Positions 1-10,900 of a stretch of 64,000 bases of DNA are shown here, piece by piece. A program made the position numbers and the translations under genes. Origin of the DNA: Polyangium mundeleinium (GTDB taxonomy: Bacteria; Myxococcota_A; Polyangia; Polyangiales; Polyangiaceae); assembly GCF_028369105.1 (NCBI RefSeq), contig NZ_JAQNDO010000001.1, forward strand, positions 3,812,501 to 3,876,500, given 5' to 3'. How positions within the stretch are numbered: position 1 is the stretch's first letter; each line of letters begins with the position of its first letter. The notes below the pieces were generated by a model. The model saw only the letters and a list, made by a program, of their open reading frames with translations. It searched no databases and was not told the DNA's origin.

Positions 1-1902
<1,902 letters not shown>

Positions 1903-1927
1903 CCTCTAAGGCAACATTGAAGCTCGC

Positions 1928-1969
1928 GCGCGGAGTTCGGGTGACCGAATCCGCGCAGCTCTGAGCTGC
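1928..1969 (+). other. 23S-5S spacer hairpins (possible rRNA processing stems)
   Basis: Within the 128-nt spacer between 23S and 5S, 1928-1940 pairs with 1945-1956 (12 bp with one bulged G, GTGA loop), and 1955-1960 pairs with 1964-1969. Such stems are usual in pre-rRNA spacers as RNase processing sites. That role is inferred only from position. No tRNA is seen in the spacer. Confidence 0.4.
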
Positions 1970-2030
1970 GATAGGACGCGACCATGAAGAGAACCCCACC
2001 GCCACGGGGCCTTCGTGGACACCCAAATTT

Positions 2031-2147
<117 letters not shown>

Positions 2148-2156
2148 CTTTTTCTA

Positions 2157-2191
2157 AAGCCTGCAAGCATTCGCTTGCAGGCTTTTTTTTT
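2157..2191 (+). terminator. intrinsic terminator of the rrn operon
   Basis: A perfect 12-bp stem (2157-2168 with 2173-2184, loop ATTC) runs straight into a T tract ending at 2191. It lies ten bases after the 5S gene, so it ends the rRNA transcript. The next gene starts only 24 nt later. Confidence 0.95.
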
Positions 2192-2214
2192 CATCATCTG
2201 GTTTTTCATCCGGC

Positions 2215-3900
2215 ATGCACAACAGCTCTGGTCCCGTGTTCGCGCTCAGCGACGCTCTGCTCGAAGACATCGCTACACATCGTCCTACCTCGGCCACGTT
2301 TTGGGGCGTCCGGGGGCATGACCACGCCTGGGACGATTTTGGCCCCGAAGGCGCGGAGTCCACGGCGGCGATGCTATCGAGTTATCGCCGGCAGCTCGAT
2401 GCGCTCCCCGCGCCCGAGCGAACCGAGGACCGGATCGCCGCGCGCGTCATGCGCGACTTCCTGGACGTCGAGCTCGACCGCATCGTCCAGGGCGATCATT
2501 TCGTCGACCTCAACAACATCGCCTCCCCCTTCCAGCATATCCGCATGGTGCTCGACGTCATGGACACGAGCTCGCGTGCCGGCTGGGAGAGCATGATCAC
2601 GCGTCTGTCGACAATCGATCGCGCGACCTCGTCCTATCACAGAGCCCTCGAGGAGGGCCTTCGCCGCGGGAAGACCGCTGCCCTACGCCAGGTCGACGCT
2701 GTCCTCGCCCAGGGACGGGTGCACGCGGGAGAGGGCTCCTTCTTCCGCACGCTCGGGCCGGCGTTCGTGCAGAGCAGCGCGTTCGATCCAGCCCTTGCCG
2801 AATCGCTCGAGCGCGGGATCGAGCACGCACGCCGCGCCTATGGCGAGCTGACCGAGTGGATCGAGAAGACCTATCGTCCCGCCGCGCGCGTCGAGGACGG
2901 CGTTGGCGAGGAGGTTTATTCGCGCAAGGCGCGAGGCTTCCTCGGTATCTCGATCGATCTACGCGAGACGTTTGCCTGGGGTTTCGCGCAAATCCGCGAG
3001 ATCGACACTCGCATGCGCGAAGTCGCTGCTCAGATCCTGCCCGGCGCCTCGATCGACGACGTCATCCGCTTGCTCGAGACCGATCCGGCTCGATGCGCTC
3101 GCGGCCCGGACGATCTCGTCCGCATCGTCGCCGAGTGGCAGGCACGCGCGGTGGATGCGCTCGCCGGTGTGCACTTCGACATCTCGCCCCCCGCGCGTCG
3201 GGTCGACGTGAAGCTCGCGCCGGCCGGCAGCACGCTCGGCGCCTATTACCTGCCGCCTTCCGACGATTTCTCCAGGCCCGGCACCATCTGGTACTCCCCC
3301 GGCGAGCGCGAGCAGATCCCGCTCTACATGGAGCTCAGCAGGGCTTATCACGAGGGATTCCCCGGGCATCACCTGCAGCTCAGCGTGCAGGTCTCGTTGC
3401 AGCATCGGCTCTCGCGACTGCATCGCGTCGTCATGAGCGATTACCAGACGGGGTATGCCGAAGGATGGGCGCTCTACGCCGAGCGCCTGATGGACGAGCT
3501 CGGCTTCCTGAGCAAGCCGGAGTTCGTCCTCGGTCAGCTCGTTTGCCAGATGATGCGCGCGTGCCGTGTCGTCCTCGACATCGGCGCGCACCTCGGCTTG
3601 CAGGCGCCGATGGACGCGCCGGTCCGGCCCGGCGCGCGGATCGACTACGACTACGGCGTCGAGATGCTCACGCGCGTCGGCCGCATCCCGGCGGATCACG
3701 CTACCTCCGAAATGACGCGTTACCTCGGCTGGCCCGGGCAGGCGATTGCCTACAAGGTGGGCGAGCGCGTGGTCCTCGGCCTACGCGACGAGCTCCGCGC
3801 GCGCCGCGGCAGTTCGTTCGACCTCAAAACGTTCCACGCCGACCTGCTTGGCGTGGGCTCCGTCGGCCTCGGGACGCTGCGCGAGCTCCTTCTTTCCTGA
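2215..3900 (+). CDS. DUF885 family putative metallopeptidase
   Basis: 561 aa. The chain carries the DUF885 signature: HEGFPGHHLQ at about residues 379-388, followed some 40 residues later by YAEGWALYAERL. This pairing resembles the HExxH plus downstream Glu arrangement of gluzincin peptidases, although the canonical HExxH is altered to HEGxPGHH in the family. No signal peptide or membrane segment is seen, so it is probably cytoplasmic. Substrate is unknown. It starts 24 nt behind the rrn terminator with no obvious Shine-Dalgarno, so it must have its own promoter in a very short gap. The ATG at 2215 is the first in frame after the terminator. Family assignment is firm; peptidase activity is inferred. 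Confidence 0.85.
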   Translation: MHNSSGPVFALSDALLEDIATHRPTSATFWGVRGHDHAWDDFGPEGAESTAAMLSSYRRQLDALPAPERTEDRIAARVMRDFLDVELDRIVQGDHFVDLNNIASPFQHIRMVLDVMDTSSRAGWESMITRLSTIDRATSSYHRALEEGLRRGKTAALRQVDAVLAQGRVHAGEGSFFRTLGPAFVQSSAFDPALAESLERGIEHARRAYGELTEWIEKTYRPAARVEDGVGEEVYSRKARGFLGISIDLRETFAWGFAQIREIDTRMREVAAQILPGASIDDVIRLLETDPARCARGPDDLVRIVAEWQARAVDALAGVHFDISPPARRVDVKLAPAGSTLGAYYLPPSDDFSRPGTIWYSPGEREQIPLYMELSRAYHEGFPGHHLQLSVQVSLQHRLSRLHRVVMSDYQTGYAEGWALYAERLMDELGFLSKPEFVLGQLVCQMMRACRVVLDIGAHLGLQAPMDAPVRPGARIDYDYGVEMLTRVGRIPADHATSEMTRYLGWPGQAIAYKVGERVVLGLRDELRARRGSSFDLKTFHADLLGVGSVGLGTLRELLLS

Positions 3901-3954
3901 GCGTTCTCCGGCGCGCGTGACGGCGCCGCGGGGCTTTCGTTAAGCTAGCCCCTC

Positions 3955-4722
3955 ATGAGCCGGTCCCTCCTCGGCCGCCTTTCCCTCGCCGCGAGCTTCG
4001 CCGTCCTCGCCGCTTGCTCCCGGGACGAAGCCCCCGCACCCCACGCCTCTCCATCCGCCACAGCCGCCGCGAGTGCCGCGTCCGCCGCTCCCTCTGCGGC
4101 GCCGGCGACATCTGCGACCGCGCCCACGGCAGGCGGACGCGATGGCAACGATCCCCTTTTCCATCCCGAAAAAGCGATCGAAAAGGCGCCCGATGTCTTC
4201 AAGGTGAAATTCTCCACCACGAAGGGCGACTTCGTCGTGCAGGTGACGCGCGCCTGGGCGCCGAACGGGGCGGACCGTTTCTACAACCTCGTAAAGCTCG
4301 GCTTTTACGACGGCGTCCGTTTCCACCGCGCGATCGACGACTTCATGGTCCAGTTCGGCATCCACCCCGAGCCCGCGGTGAACGGCGCCTGGTACCGCGC
4401 GTATTTTCCCGATGATCCCGTGGTGAAGAGCAACCGTCGCGGCTTCGTCACGTTCGCGCACGCGGGCAAGGACACGCGCACCACGCAGATCTTCATCAGC
4501 TACGTCGACAAGCAGGCGCGGCTCGATACGCAGGGCTTCGCGCCGTTCGGCCAGGTCGTCGAGGGGATGAAGGTCGTCGACTCGTTCTACAAGGGCTACG
4601 GCGAGCTCGCGCCGAAGGGCAAAGGGCCGAACGCGAGCAAGATCCAGCGGGAAGGGTACGGCTACCTCGACGACAACTTCCCCAAGCTCGACGCGATCAA
4701 GGAAGCGAAGATCGTCCCCTAG
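3955..4722 (+). CDS. cyclophilin-type peptidyl-prolyl isomerase, lipoprotein
   Basis: 255 aa. N-terminal signal with lipobox (...FAVLAACS, Cys at about 20) is followed by an Ala/Pro/Ser-rich tether to about residue 60 and then a cyclophilin domain. The domain has KGDFVVQV, the DGVRFHRAIDDFMVQFG block (the FHR arginine is the catalytic one in cyclophilins) and a C-terminal FGQVVEGMKVVDS block. Expected role is cis-trans isomerisation of prolyl bonds in envelope proteins, anchored to a membrane. An 'NDPLFHPEKA' pre-domain segment replaces the usual start. It lies 54 nt after the DUF885 gene and is probably separate from it functionally. High confidence in family, moderate in localisation. Confidence 0.9.
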   Translation: MSRSLLGRLSLAASFAVLAACSRDEAPAPHASPSATAAASAASAAPSAAPATSATAPTAGGRDGNDPLFHPEKAIEKAPDVFKVKFSTTKGDFVVQVTRAWAPNGADRFYNLVKLGFYDGVRFHRAIDDFMVQFGIHPEPAVNGAWYRAYFPDDPVVKSNRRGFVTFAHAGKDTRTTQIFISYVDKQARLDTQGFAPFGQVVEGMKVVDSFYKGYGELAPKGKGPNASKIQREGYGYLDDNFPKLDAIKEAKIVP

Positions 4723-4747
4723 CGCGGCGGCCTTCGTACGAAGTTGC

Positions 4748-5693
4748 TCAGCGCCTGTCGGCGATGGATGGTTCGAGCACGTGCCGCGTCGCTTCGATCG
4801 CCGACTGGAGGCGCTCCCGCTCTTCGGGAGCAAAGAACGTCCTCTCGCAGCCGGCCCGCCACACCCATGGCGTGAGGCTTCTCCGCGCCTCCCCGCGCAC
4901 GGCCTGCTCCGCATCGAGCAACGCTTCGAGCAGCATCGTGTGTGCGCGTGCGGCACTTCGAGGATCAGGCGCTGGATCCGGGCTGGATCCAGGCGACCGA
5001 TCCGCTCCTTCAGATACCAAGTGGCTTCGCGTGCGACGCTTGCACGCTCGTCCCCGAGCGCCGCGAAAAGCTCCTCGACGTGCTTGTCCCCAGCCCATCG
5101 GGCAAACGCGACGAGCGCTGCTTTGCGCACGGCAGCCGACGAGTGAGTGCGGAGCACGAGGACTCGCGCTGCGTCGTCCGGATGGTCGCCCCACTCGGCG
5201 AGCCCCGCGATCGCAGCCGCGACCTTCGACGGCTTCTGCTCGGCGAGGGCCTGGAGATAGTGCGGCCTTGCGTCAATCTTCCAGTGCTCGGCGAGGTAGT
5301 GACGCGCCATCCATCGGACCGAAGCGCTCGCATCCAGCAGCGCATGCTCACGAGCAGCGCATCGAAGGCCTTGCGGATCGGAGCGTGGTCGTCCCGACCG
5401 AGCACTCGCAGGCGATCGAAGAGCGGGAGGTTCGCGAGCAGCTCGCGACCTCGCGCGAGGTCTCCCTTTTGTGCCTCCGCAATCCGCGCCATCACTGCGG
5501 CTTTGGCCGCTGCGCGCACGGGCCGCACCCAGTCGTTCAGCCGCGCCAGCAGGAACGGCACCTCCACCCCGTCGCGCACGTTCGCGAGCCGCTCGATGCT
5601 CGCTTGCCGCACGTGGCCGCTCGGGTGGATCGCGAGCAGGCAAAAGAGCGCCGTTCTCGCGGCGCCGAAGGCCTCGAACTGCGCGAGGTCCAC
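4748..5693 (-). pseudogene. HEAT-repeat protein split by two frameshifts
   Basis: Three adjoining minus-strand frames make one continuous alpha-helical repeat protein of about 315 aa. It starts MDLAQFEAFG at 5693, passes to a second frame near 5345-5352 (…RKAFDALL | EHALLDASASVRWMA…) and to a third near 4935-4950 (…RLILEVP | AHTMLLEALLDAEQ…), ending at 4748. The repeated pattern of paired helices with conserved Ala/Leu/Arg and 'VRxxAxxAL' resembles HEAT/PBS lyase-type repeats. Both breaks are -1 and each is repaired by adding a single C (for example CTCGT to CTCCGT gives LLREHALL). It may therefore be an intact gene with two base-calling errors rather than a true pseudogene. Function unknown. 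A DUF2169 gene starts 143 nt away on the other strand. Confidence 0.75.
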
Positions 5694-5836
5694 GGGCCGC
5701 AGCGCTTCTCAGGCCTCACGGCGTGAATCGGGAGGTCCGTATTCGCGGCGACAAGGTCTACCTTCTCTCCCTCCGGACCGTAAAGTCGGCGCCAGGCGCG
5801 GACGTGCTCATGTAGGATGCTCGCTGGGCCCTCGCG

Positions 5837-6826
5837 ATGAGCTTCGTCAACGAGACCCGATACGCCGCGCTGCCCGTGCCTCTCGTTGATCCCGAGGGGC
5901 GCGACGTGGTCGTCACGATCGTGAAGGCCACCTTTGTCGTGGACGATCGTGGAGATCTCCGACCCGCCGAAAATCCGAGCCCGGTGCGCACGAGCGACGT
6001 GGCGCGTGATCCCGACGATCCACGATCGAGCCTGCTCTTCCCGAGCGATCTCGGCCTCGAAAAGCCGGGCACCGACGTCGTGGTCGTGGGCGACGCCGTC
6101 GCGCCGCGTCCCGTGAAGGTGATGGATGTCGTGGTGCAGGTGAAGCAGCGCCTCGCGCCGCTCTGCGTGCATGGACCGCGCGTGTACTACGACGGCGTGC
6201 TCGGCATCGCCGTTGGCCCCGCGGCGCCGTTCGAGCGCGTGCCCATCATCTACGAGAACGCGTACGGCGGCGCCTCCGAGGATCTCGCGGTCGTCGAGCT
6301 CGAAAACCCCGCGGGTGTTGGCGTCGCGCGTCGCGCCGCTGATCTGATCGGCAAGCGCGCGCCGCAGATCGAGCATCCCGAGCGGCCTCATACATCGGCT
6401 TCGGATCGGCACCCGCCGATGGGATACGGCGCGATCCCGCCGCACTGGTCGCCGCGCCGCGAACTCATCGGCACGTGCGGCTCGTCCTGGCAGCAGACAC
6501 GTATGCCGATGCTGCCCGCGGATTACGATCCGCGCTTCGCTTGCGTGGCGCATCCGTCCCTGCGTTTCGAGGAGAGGCTCGCGCCAGGGGATCCGATCCG
6601 TGTCCTCGGCATGTCGCTCGTGCCGCTTGCGCTCGAACTCCCTCGGATCGCCGCGCACGTGTTTGCCCGGTTCGACGGCGGCGAGCGCGAAGAGCGGCCC
6701 ATCCCGATCGACACAGTGATCGTCCTGCCGACGGAGCGCCGCTTGGAGGTCTCGGGCCGCGTCGCGTTTGCGGCCGGCCGCACGCGGCGCGTGCTCCACG
6801 CGATCGAGGTGCGGGCCGATGCGTGA
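5837..6826 (+). CDS. DUF2169 domain protein (T6SS cargo adaptor-like)
   Basis: 329 aa, a single DUF2169 domain over nearly its full length. Typical blocks are visible: VVVTIVKATFVVDDRGDL near the start, SDLGLEKPGTDVVVVG, VYYDGVLGIAVGP, VPIIYENAYGG and a long NPxG…HTSASDRHPPMGYGAIPPHW segment. DUF2169 proteins accompany VgrG, PAAR-like and effector genes and are thought to help load cargo onto the T6SS spike. No signal peptide, so cytoplasmic. It overlaps the next gene by 8 nt (ATG inside its last codons), so the two are translationally coupled. The cluster of vgrG and RHS genes converges on this pair. Start chosen at the first ATG before the domain. Confidence 0.85.
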   Translation: MSFVNETRYAALPVPLVDPEGRDVVVTIVKATFVVDDRGDLRPAENPSPVRTSDVARDPDDPRSSLLFPSDLGLEKPGTDVVVVGDAVAPRPVKVMDVVVQVKQRLAPLCVHGPRVYYDGVLGIAVGPAAPFERVPIIYENAYGGASEDLAVVELENPAGVGVARRAADLIGKRAPQIEHPERPHTSASDRHPPMGYGAIPPHWSPRRELIGTCGSSWQQTRMPMLPADYDPRFACVAHPSLRFEERLAPGDPIRVLGMSLVPLALELPRIAAHVFARFDGGEREERPIPIDTVIVLPTERRLEVSGRVAFAAGRTRRVLHAIEVRADA

Positions 6827-7943
6827 CGAGGCGCCGACCCCCGCAGAGAACGTCGTGCGAGCCGTCCCCCCCCTCGACACGGACCTGCGCGCCTTCTTCG
6901 CCTTCTTCGGCGCGTTCTCCGAGGCCCCCGATCCCCTCTCGTTCCTCGCTGTTCGAGGCCTCGCCGAGGGCGACATGTTTCATTTGCTCGCCTTGTGGCA
7001 GGCGCGCATGTCGACCGATCGCGCCCTGCGCAAAGACGCGCTCGGTCTGCTGGCCCGGCCGACAGGCGATATCCCCGATGTGCAAGCGGGCCCGACCCTC
7101 CCCGTCCAGGCGCCGCGAGATGCGTCGGCGCCGGCGAAGGCACCCTTCGTGGCAACCTCGCTCGGCTTCGTCATCGATCGTCCGGCCTTGCCTTTCGTCG
7201 CGCCGCCGGAGAAGTCGCCGCCGCCTGCGCTCCCTCCGAGCCCGCCCCGCCCGGCGCCGAAGGGCCTCGGCGAGACGAAGATGGCGTTCCATGTCGACAA
7301 ACCGGTTTTGCCTTTCGCGAAAAAGCCGGCCGTCACCGCGCCGGAAGCCGTCCCACCGCGACCGCTCCAAGGGCCCGCACCTGCTTCGCTCGGCGAGACG
7401 AGGCCGGCCGTGCATCTCTACAAGCCGGCCTTGCCCTTCGCCGCCAAGGCGCTCGCGCAGACCGCCCTCACCTTCAAAGTGAACCCTCGGATCTTGCCGT
7501 TCGGGCCCGAGCCTTCTCCGGCGCCGCGCCCGCTCGGCGACACGGCGCCGGCGTTCGTCTCGGCCAAACCCGCATTGCCTTTCCCGACCCCGGACAAACC
7601 TCCCGTCGTTGCCTCTCCGGCGCCTCGCCCGCCGCCGAGCATGCTCGCGGAGACCTCGCTCGCGCTCCCGATCAACCTCTCTGCCGTGCTTCCGTTCGTC
7701 AAGCCAACCCCGAGCGGGCCCGCCACGCGCCTCTCGATCGAGGCCTATGCCACGATGTGCGCCGAGATATGGCTCGACCCGCCGGGCGCGCTCCGGATCA
7801 TCGCGCGGTATGGCCTCTCGCCGGAGGCGAAGCGGTCCGAGGACGCCGCGTGGCAGGCGCGTTTCGCGGCGGCGCCCGCGGAGCGCGCCACGTGGGAGCG
7901 CCTCTCGATCGAGGCGGGGGCGCGGATGCGCGCGGGCCGGTAG
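6819..7943 (+). CDS. hypothetical protein with six LPF linker motifs, DUF2169 partner
   Basis: 374 aa, not a recognised family. Residues ~20-85 form a helical N-terminal block (FHLLALWQARMSTDRALRKDAL). Then comes a ~200-residue Pro/Ala linker carrying six copies of (A/V/I)LPF, each 30-40 residues apart and mostly preceded by LGET/LGDT-type turns. Residues ~295-374 form a second helical domain (AYATMCAEIWLDPPGALRIIARYGL…WERLSIEAGARM) that loosely echoes the N-terminal block. The ATG at 6819 is used rather than an upstream one because it sits in the stop region of the DUF2169 gene with an 8-nt overlap. The same [LIM]PF motif in a Pro-rich tail recurs in the DUF2169 protein at 57333-59003. A role as scaffold or adaptor for T6SS cargo is inferred from context only. 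Confidence 0.75.
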   Translation: MRDEAPTPAENVVRAVPPLDTDLRAFFAFFGAFSEAPDPLSFLAVRGLAEGDMFHLLALWQARMSTDRALRKDALGLLARPTGDIPDVQAGPTLPVQAPRDASAPAKAPFVATSLGFVIDRPALPFVAPPEKSPPPALPPSPPRPAPKGLGETKMAFHVDKPVLPFAKKPAVTAPEAVPPRPLQGPAPASLGETRPAVHLYKPALPFAAKALAQTALTFKVNPRILPFGPEPSPAPRPLGDTAPAFVSAKPALPFPTPDKPPVVASPAPRPPPSMLAETSLALPINLSAVLPFVKPTPSGPATRLSIEAYATMCAEIWLDPPGALRIIARYGLSPEAKRSEDAAWQARFAAAPAERATWERLSIEAGARMRAGR

Positions 7944-7952
7944 GCGGCTCGT

Positions 7953-10900
7953 TCAGGGAGGCGGCGGGCGGGGCGGAGCGTCGGGGTAATGGTTGTAGGG
8001 GTTCGGGTATCCTCCGGCGCCCCAGCTATTCCATTTCCCGGGGCGCGACGTATCCGGGTAATAGGTGACACCCGGCTGGGGGATCAACCGGCTCGAATCC
8101 TGAACGCCGATGGGCGGAGCAATGTGCAATCCCGGCCCCCAGACGATCTCGCTCGGCGCAAAGACACTCACCTGATACTGCGAGGCGAGCTGCGCCGCGA
8201 TGGCATCGGGCCTGCGCCCGGTATTGCAGGAGAAAAGCTTGAGCGGCACGTTCCTGTCCCAGTTGCCCGCCATCATCAAGCGCTCGCCGAGCTCTCGCGG
8301 CGACATCTGCGTCCAGGACCCGTCCGCATGTTGCACATGGACCGCGTCCACGGTTCCGTGCACGTACACCTGATACGAACTGCCATCACGTCGCCCGCCC
8401 GTCATACATTCGTAGATGAATTTGTCGACCGTGGGATTTCCAAGGAAGACACACGCGAGCCCCAGCGGATCCACGTGCATCACCGGGCTCCCGTTCCACG
8501 CGAAGAGGTTCGGCCCGCCCTCGAGCCCCAGCGGATCCGGGCTCAGGAAACGCATCACCTCCGGATCGAACCAGCGATACCGCACATAGGAGAGCCCCAC
8601 GTCCTCGTCGTGGTGATGTCCGAGCCTGCGCAAGAGCGGCGCCACCGGCCGCCCCGAGGGCCCGGCTTGGGCTTCGCTCCGCGCGAGCGCGCCCCACGCC
8701 GAATAACACCCCGAAAAAGCGAGCGCGCCCGTTCCGTCGACGAGCTCCGTCGCGGCGCCGACGTGGTCCGCGAGCACGCCGAAGACGGCGTCACCTTCCC
8801 CCTGGAGCAGCGGCACCATCGTGTCCGGGTGATAGACGATCGTGCGTTCGCCTCGCTCGGAGTCGATTTCGGCGAGCAGGAGGTCGCCGTCCCAAAGATA
8901 CTCCACGGTGCGGCGCGAGGGCAGGGGAGGAAGCTCCTCGCGCGAGACGGATCGAACCGGACCGACGACCTCTTTTTTCACGCGCCTGCCGAAAAGATCG
9001 TACGTCATCAGGATCCGCGTCCCGTCGCCCCGCACGACCTCGCGCAGATTGCCCCGGCAATCCCAAAAATACTCGAGCACCTCGCCCGTATCGATTCGCT
9101 TCTTGCGGATACGCCGGTTCGCCTCGTCGTACGAGTACGCCGCGTTCGAGGCCCTCCGGAGCACGTTCCCCGGCCCCACGTCCCAGCCGGCGCCCGTGGG
9201 CTCGACCGAGCCGGCGGCGTCGTATTCGAAGCGCTCCTCGCCCGCTTCGACGAGCTGCCCGATTTCGTCGTGCCGATAGCGGACCTCGCCCCAGCGTGCA
9301 TCCCGTTTGCCCGTGAGCCTCGACGACACGTCCCACGTGTACACGCGCGACACGAGCGCGTGGCCGTCCGTGCCCGCCCATTCCTGCGTGATGCGCCCGC
9401 GCGCGTCGAAGGCGAACCGCGCTTCGACGCCGGAGCGCGCGAATCGAAAGCCGATCATGGCCCCCGCCGCGTCCCGCGCGAACGCCACGCGCTCGCCGCC
9501 GTGCTCGATCACCGCCACGTGCCCCGCCTCGTCGTACACGTACCGCGTGACCTTCCCGCTCGGCAGGTGCACGGCGGTCCTGCGATTGTGGGCGTCGTAT
9601 TCGTAGCGGATCGTCCCGGCCTTTTGCGTCGTCGACACGATCCGCGAGGCCTCGTCCCAGTGCATCTCGACCGATACGATTCCGGCCGGATCATCGAGCT
9701 CGTACGTCACCTTGCGCGCGACCTCGTCCCGCCCGACCCTACCTGCACCGTGCGGCGTATCCTCCTCCACGAGCTCGTCGACCTCGTTGTATCGATAGGC
9801 GCGCCACGTCCCGTCAGGCAACGACAGGCGCGAGACGAGGCCATTCCGACCATAGGCCGCACGCAGGATACGCCCGTCGAACGTGCGCATCTCCGTCACC
9901 CGGCCCAGACGATCGTAGCGGAAATCGTAAAGCTCCGCCTTCGGGTTCTGGATCCGCTGAGGCCTTTCGAGCAAGTCGTGGCACACGGTCCAGGCCTTGC
10001 CGTCCTCGTTCCGGACCTCGACCACGGAGCCCGCACCCGCGTGCCGGAACGTCGCCACGCGTCCGAGCTCGTCGATGCGGCGCGTCTTGCGCCCGAGCGC
10101 GTCGTATTCGAAACGCACGCAAGTCCCGTCGGGATGCTCGTGCACGAGCACGCGCCCGAGCGCGTCGAGCTCGCGCCGCGTCGTATGGCCGTACGAATCC
10201 ACGCAAGCGATGGGCCGCCCGAGCCCGTCGTGCTGCCATTTTCGCCCGAGCCCGCCCGCGAGGCGCTCCTCGATGCATTGGTGCCGGTCGTCCCATACGA
10301 ACCGCGCCCGGATCCCCGCGGCATCCGCGATCGTCACGAGCCGCCCGTGCTCGTCGTACGCGAGCGTGAGCCACACGCCGCCCGGGTATTTCACCGACGT
10401 GAGCTGTCCGCGCGCATCGTACCCATACTCCGTCACGCGCCCACCTGCCACGCGCCGCACCACGCGATCGTCCACGTGCACGAGCTCGGTCACGCGCCCG
10501 AGCGGATCCGTGATCTTTACAAGGTTGCCCCGCGCATCGTATTCGAAACGGCTCGTGTTCCCCGCGGCGTCTTTCTCTGCGACCACGAGCCCGTCATCGT
10601 CGATCTCCCACGTCCGCGCGGCCGACCCGTCGTTCGTCGTGATCCCGAGGAGCGCGCCATCCCGCGACCGCCACGAGAAAACGCGCGGCGAGAGCGTGCC
10701 CGAGAGCCTCGTCGTCCCCTGCTGTTCGTCGTACGTGATGTCGCCCGCGTGAATGCCCCCATCGCCGAAGGACCGGACGCAACGGCCGGTCTCGGGATCG
10801 TAAACGTAATGGAACGACAGGCCCGTCGGCAGCGTCTTTTTCACGAGCCGCCGCCGCTCGTCATAGCTGTAGGTGACGTCGTTCCCGAGCGGATCCGTGA

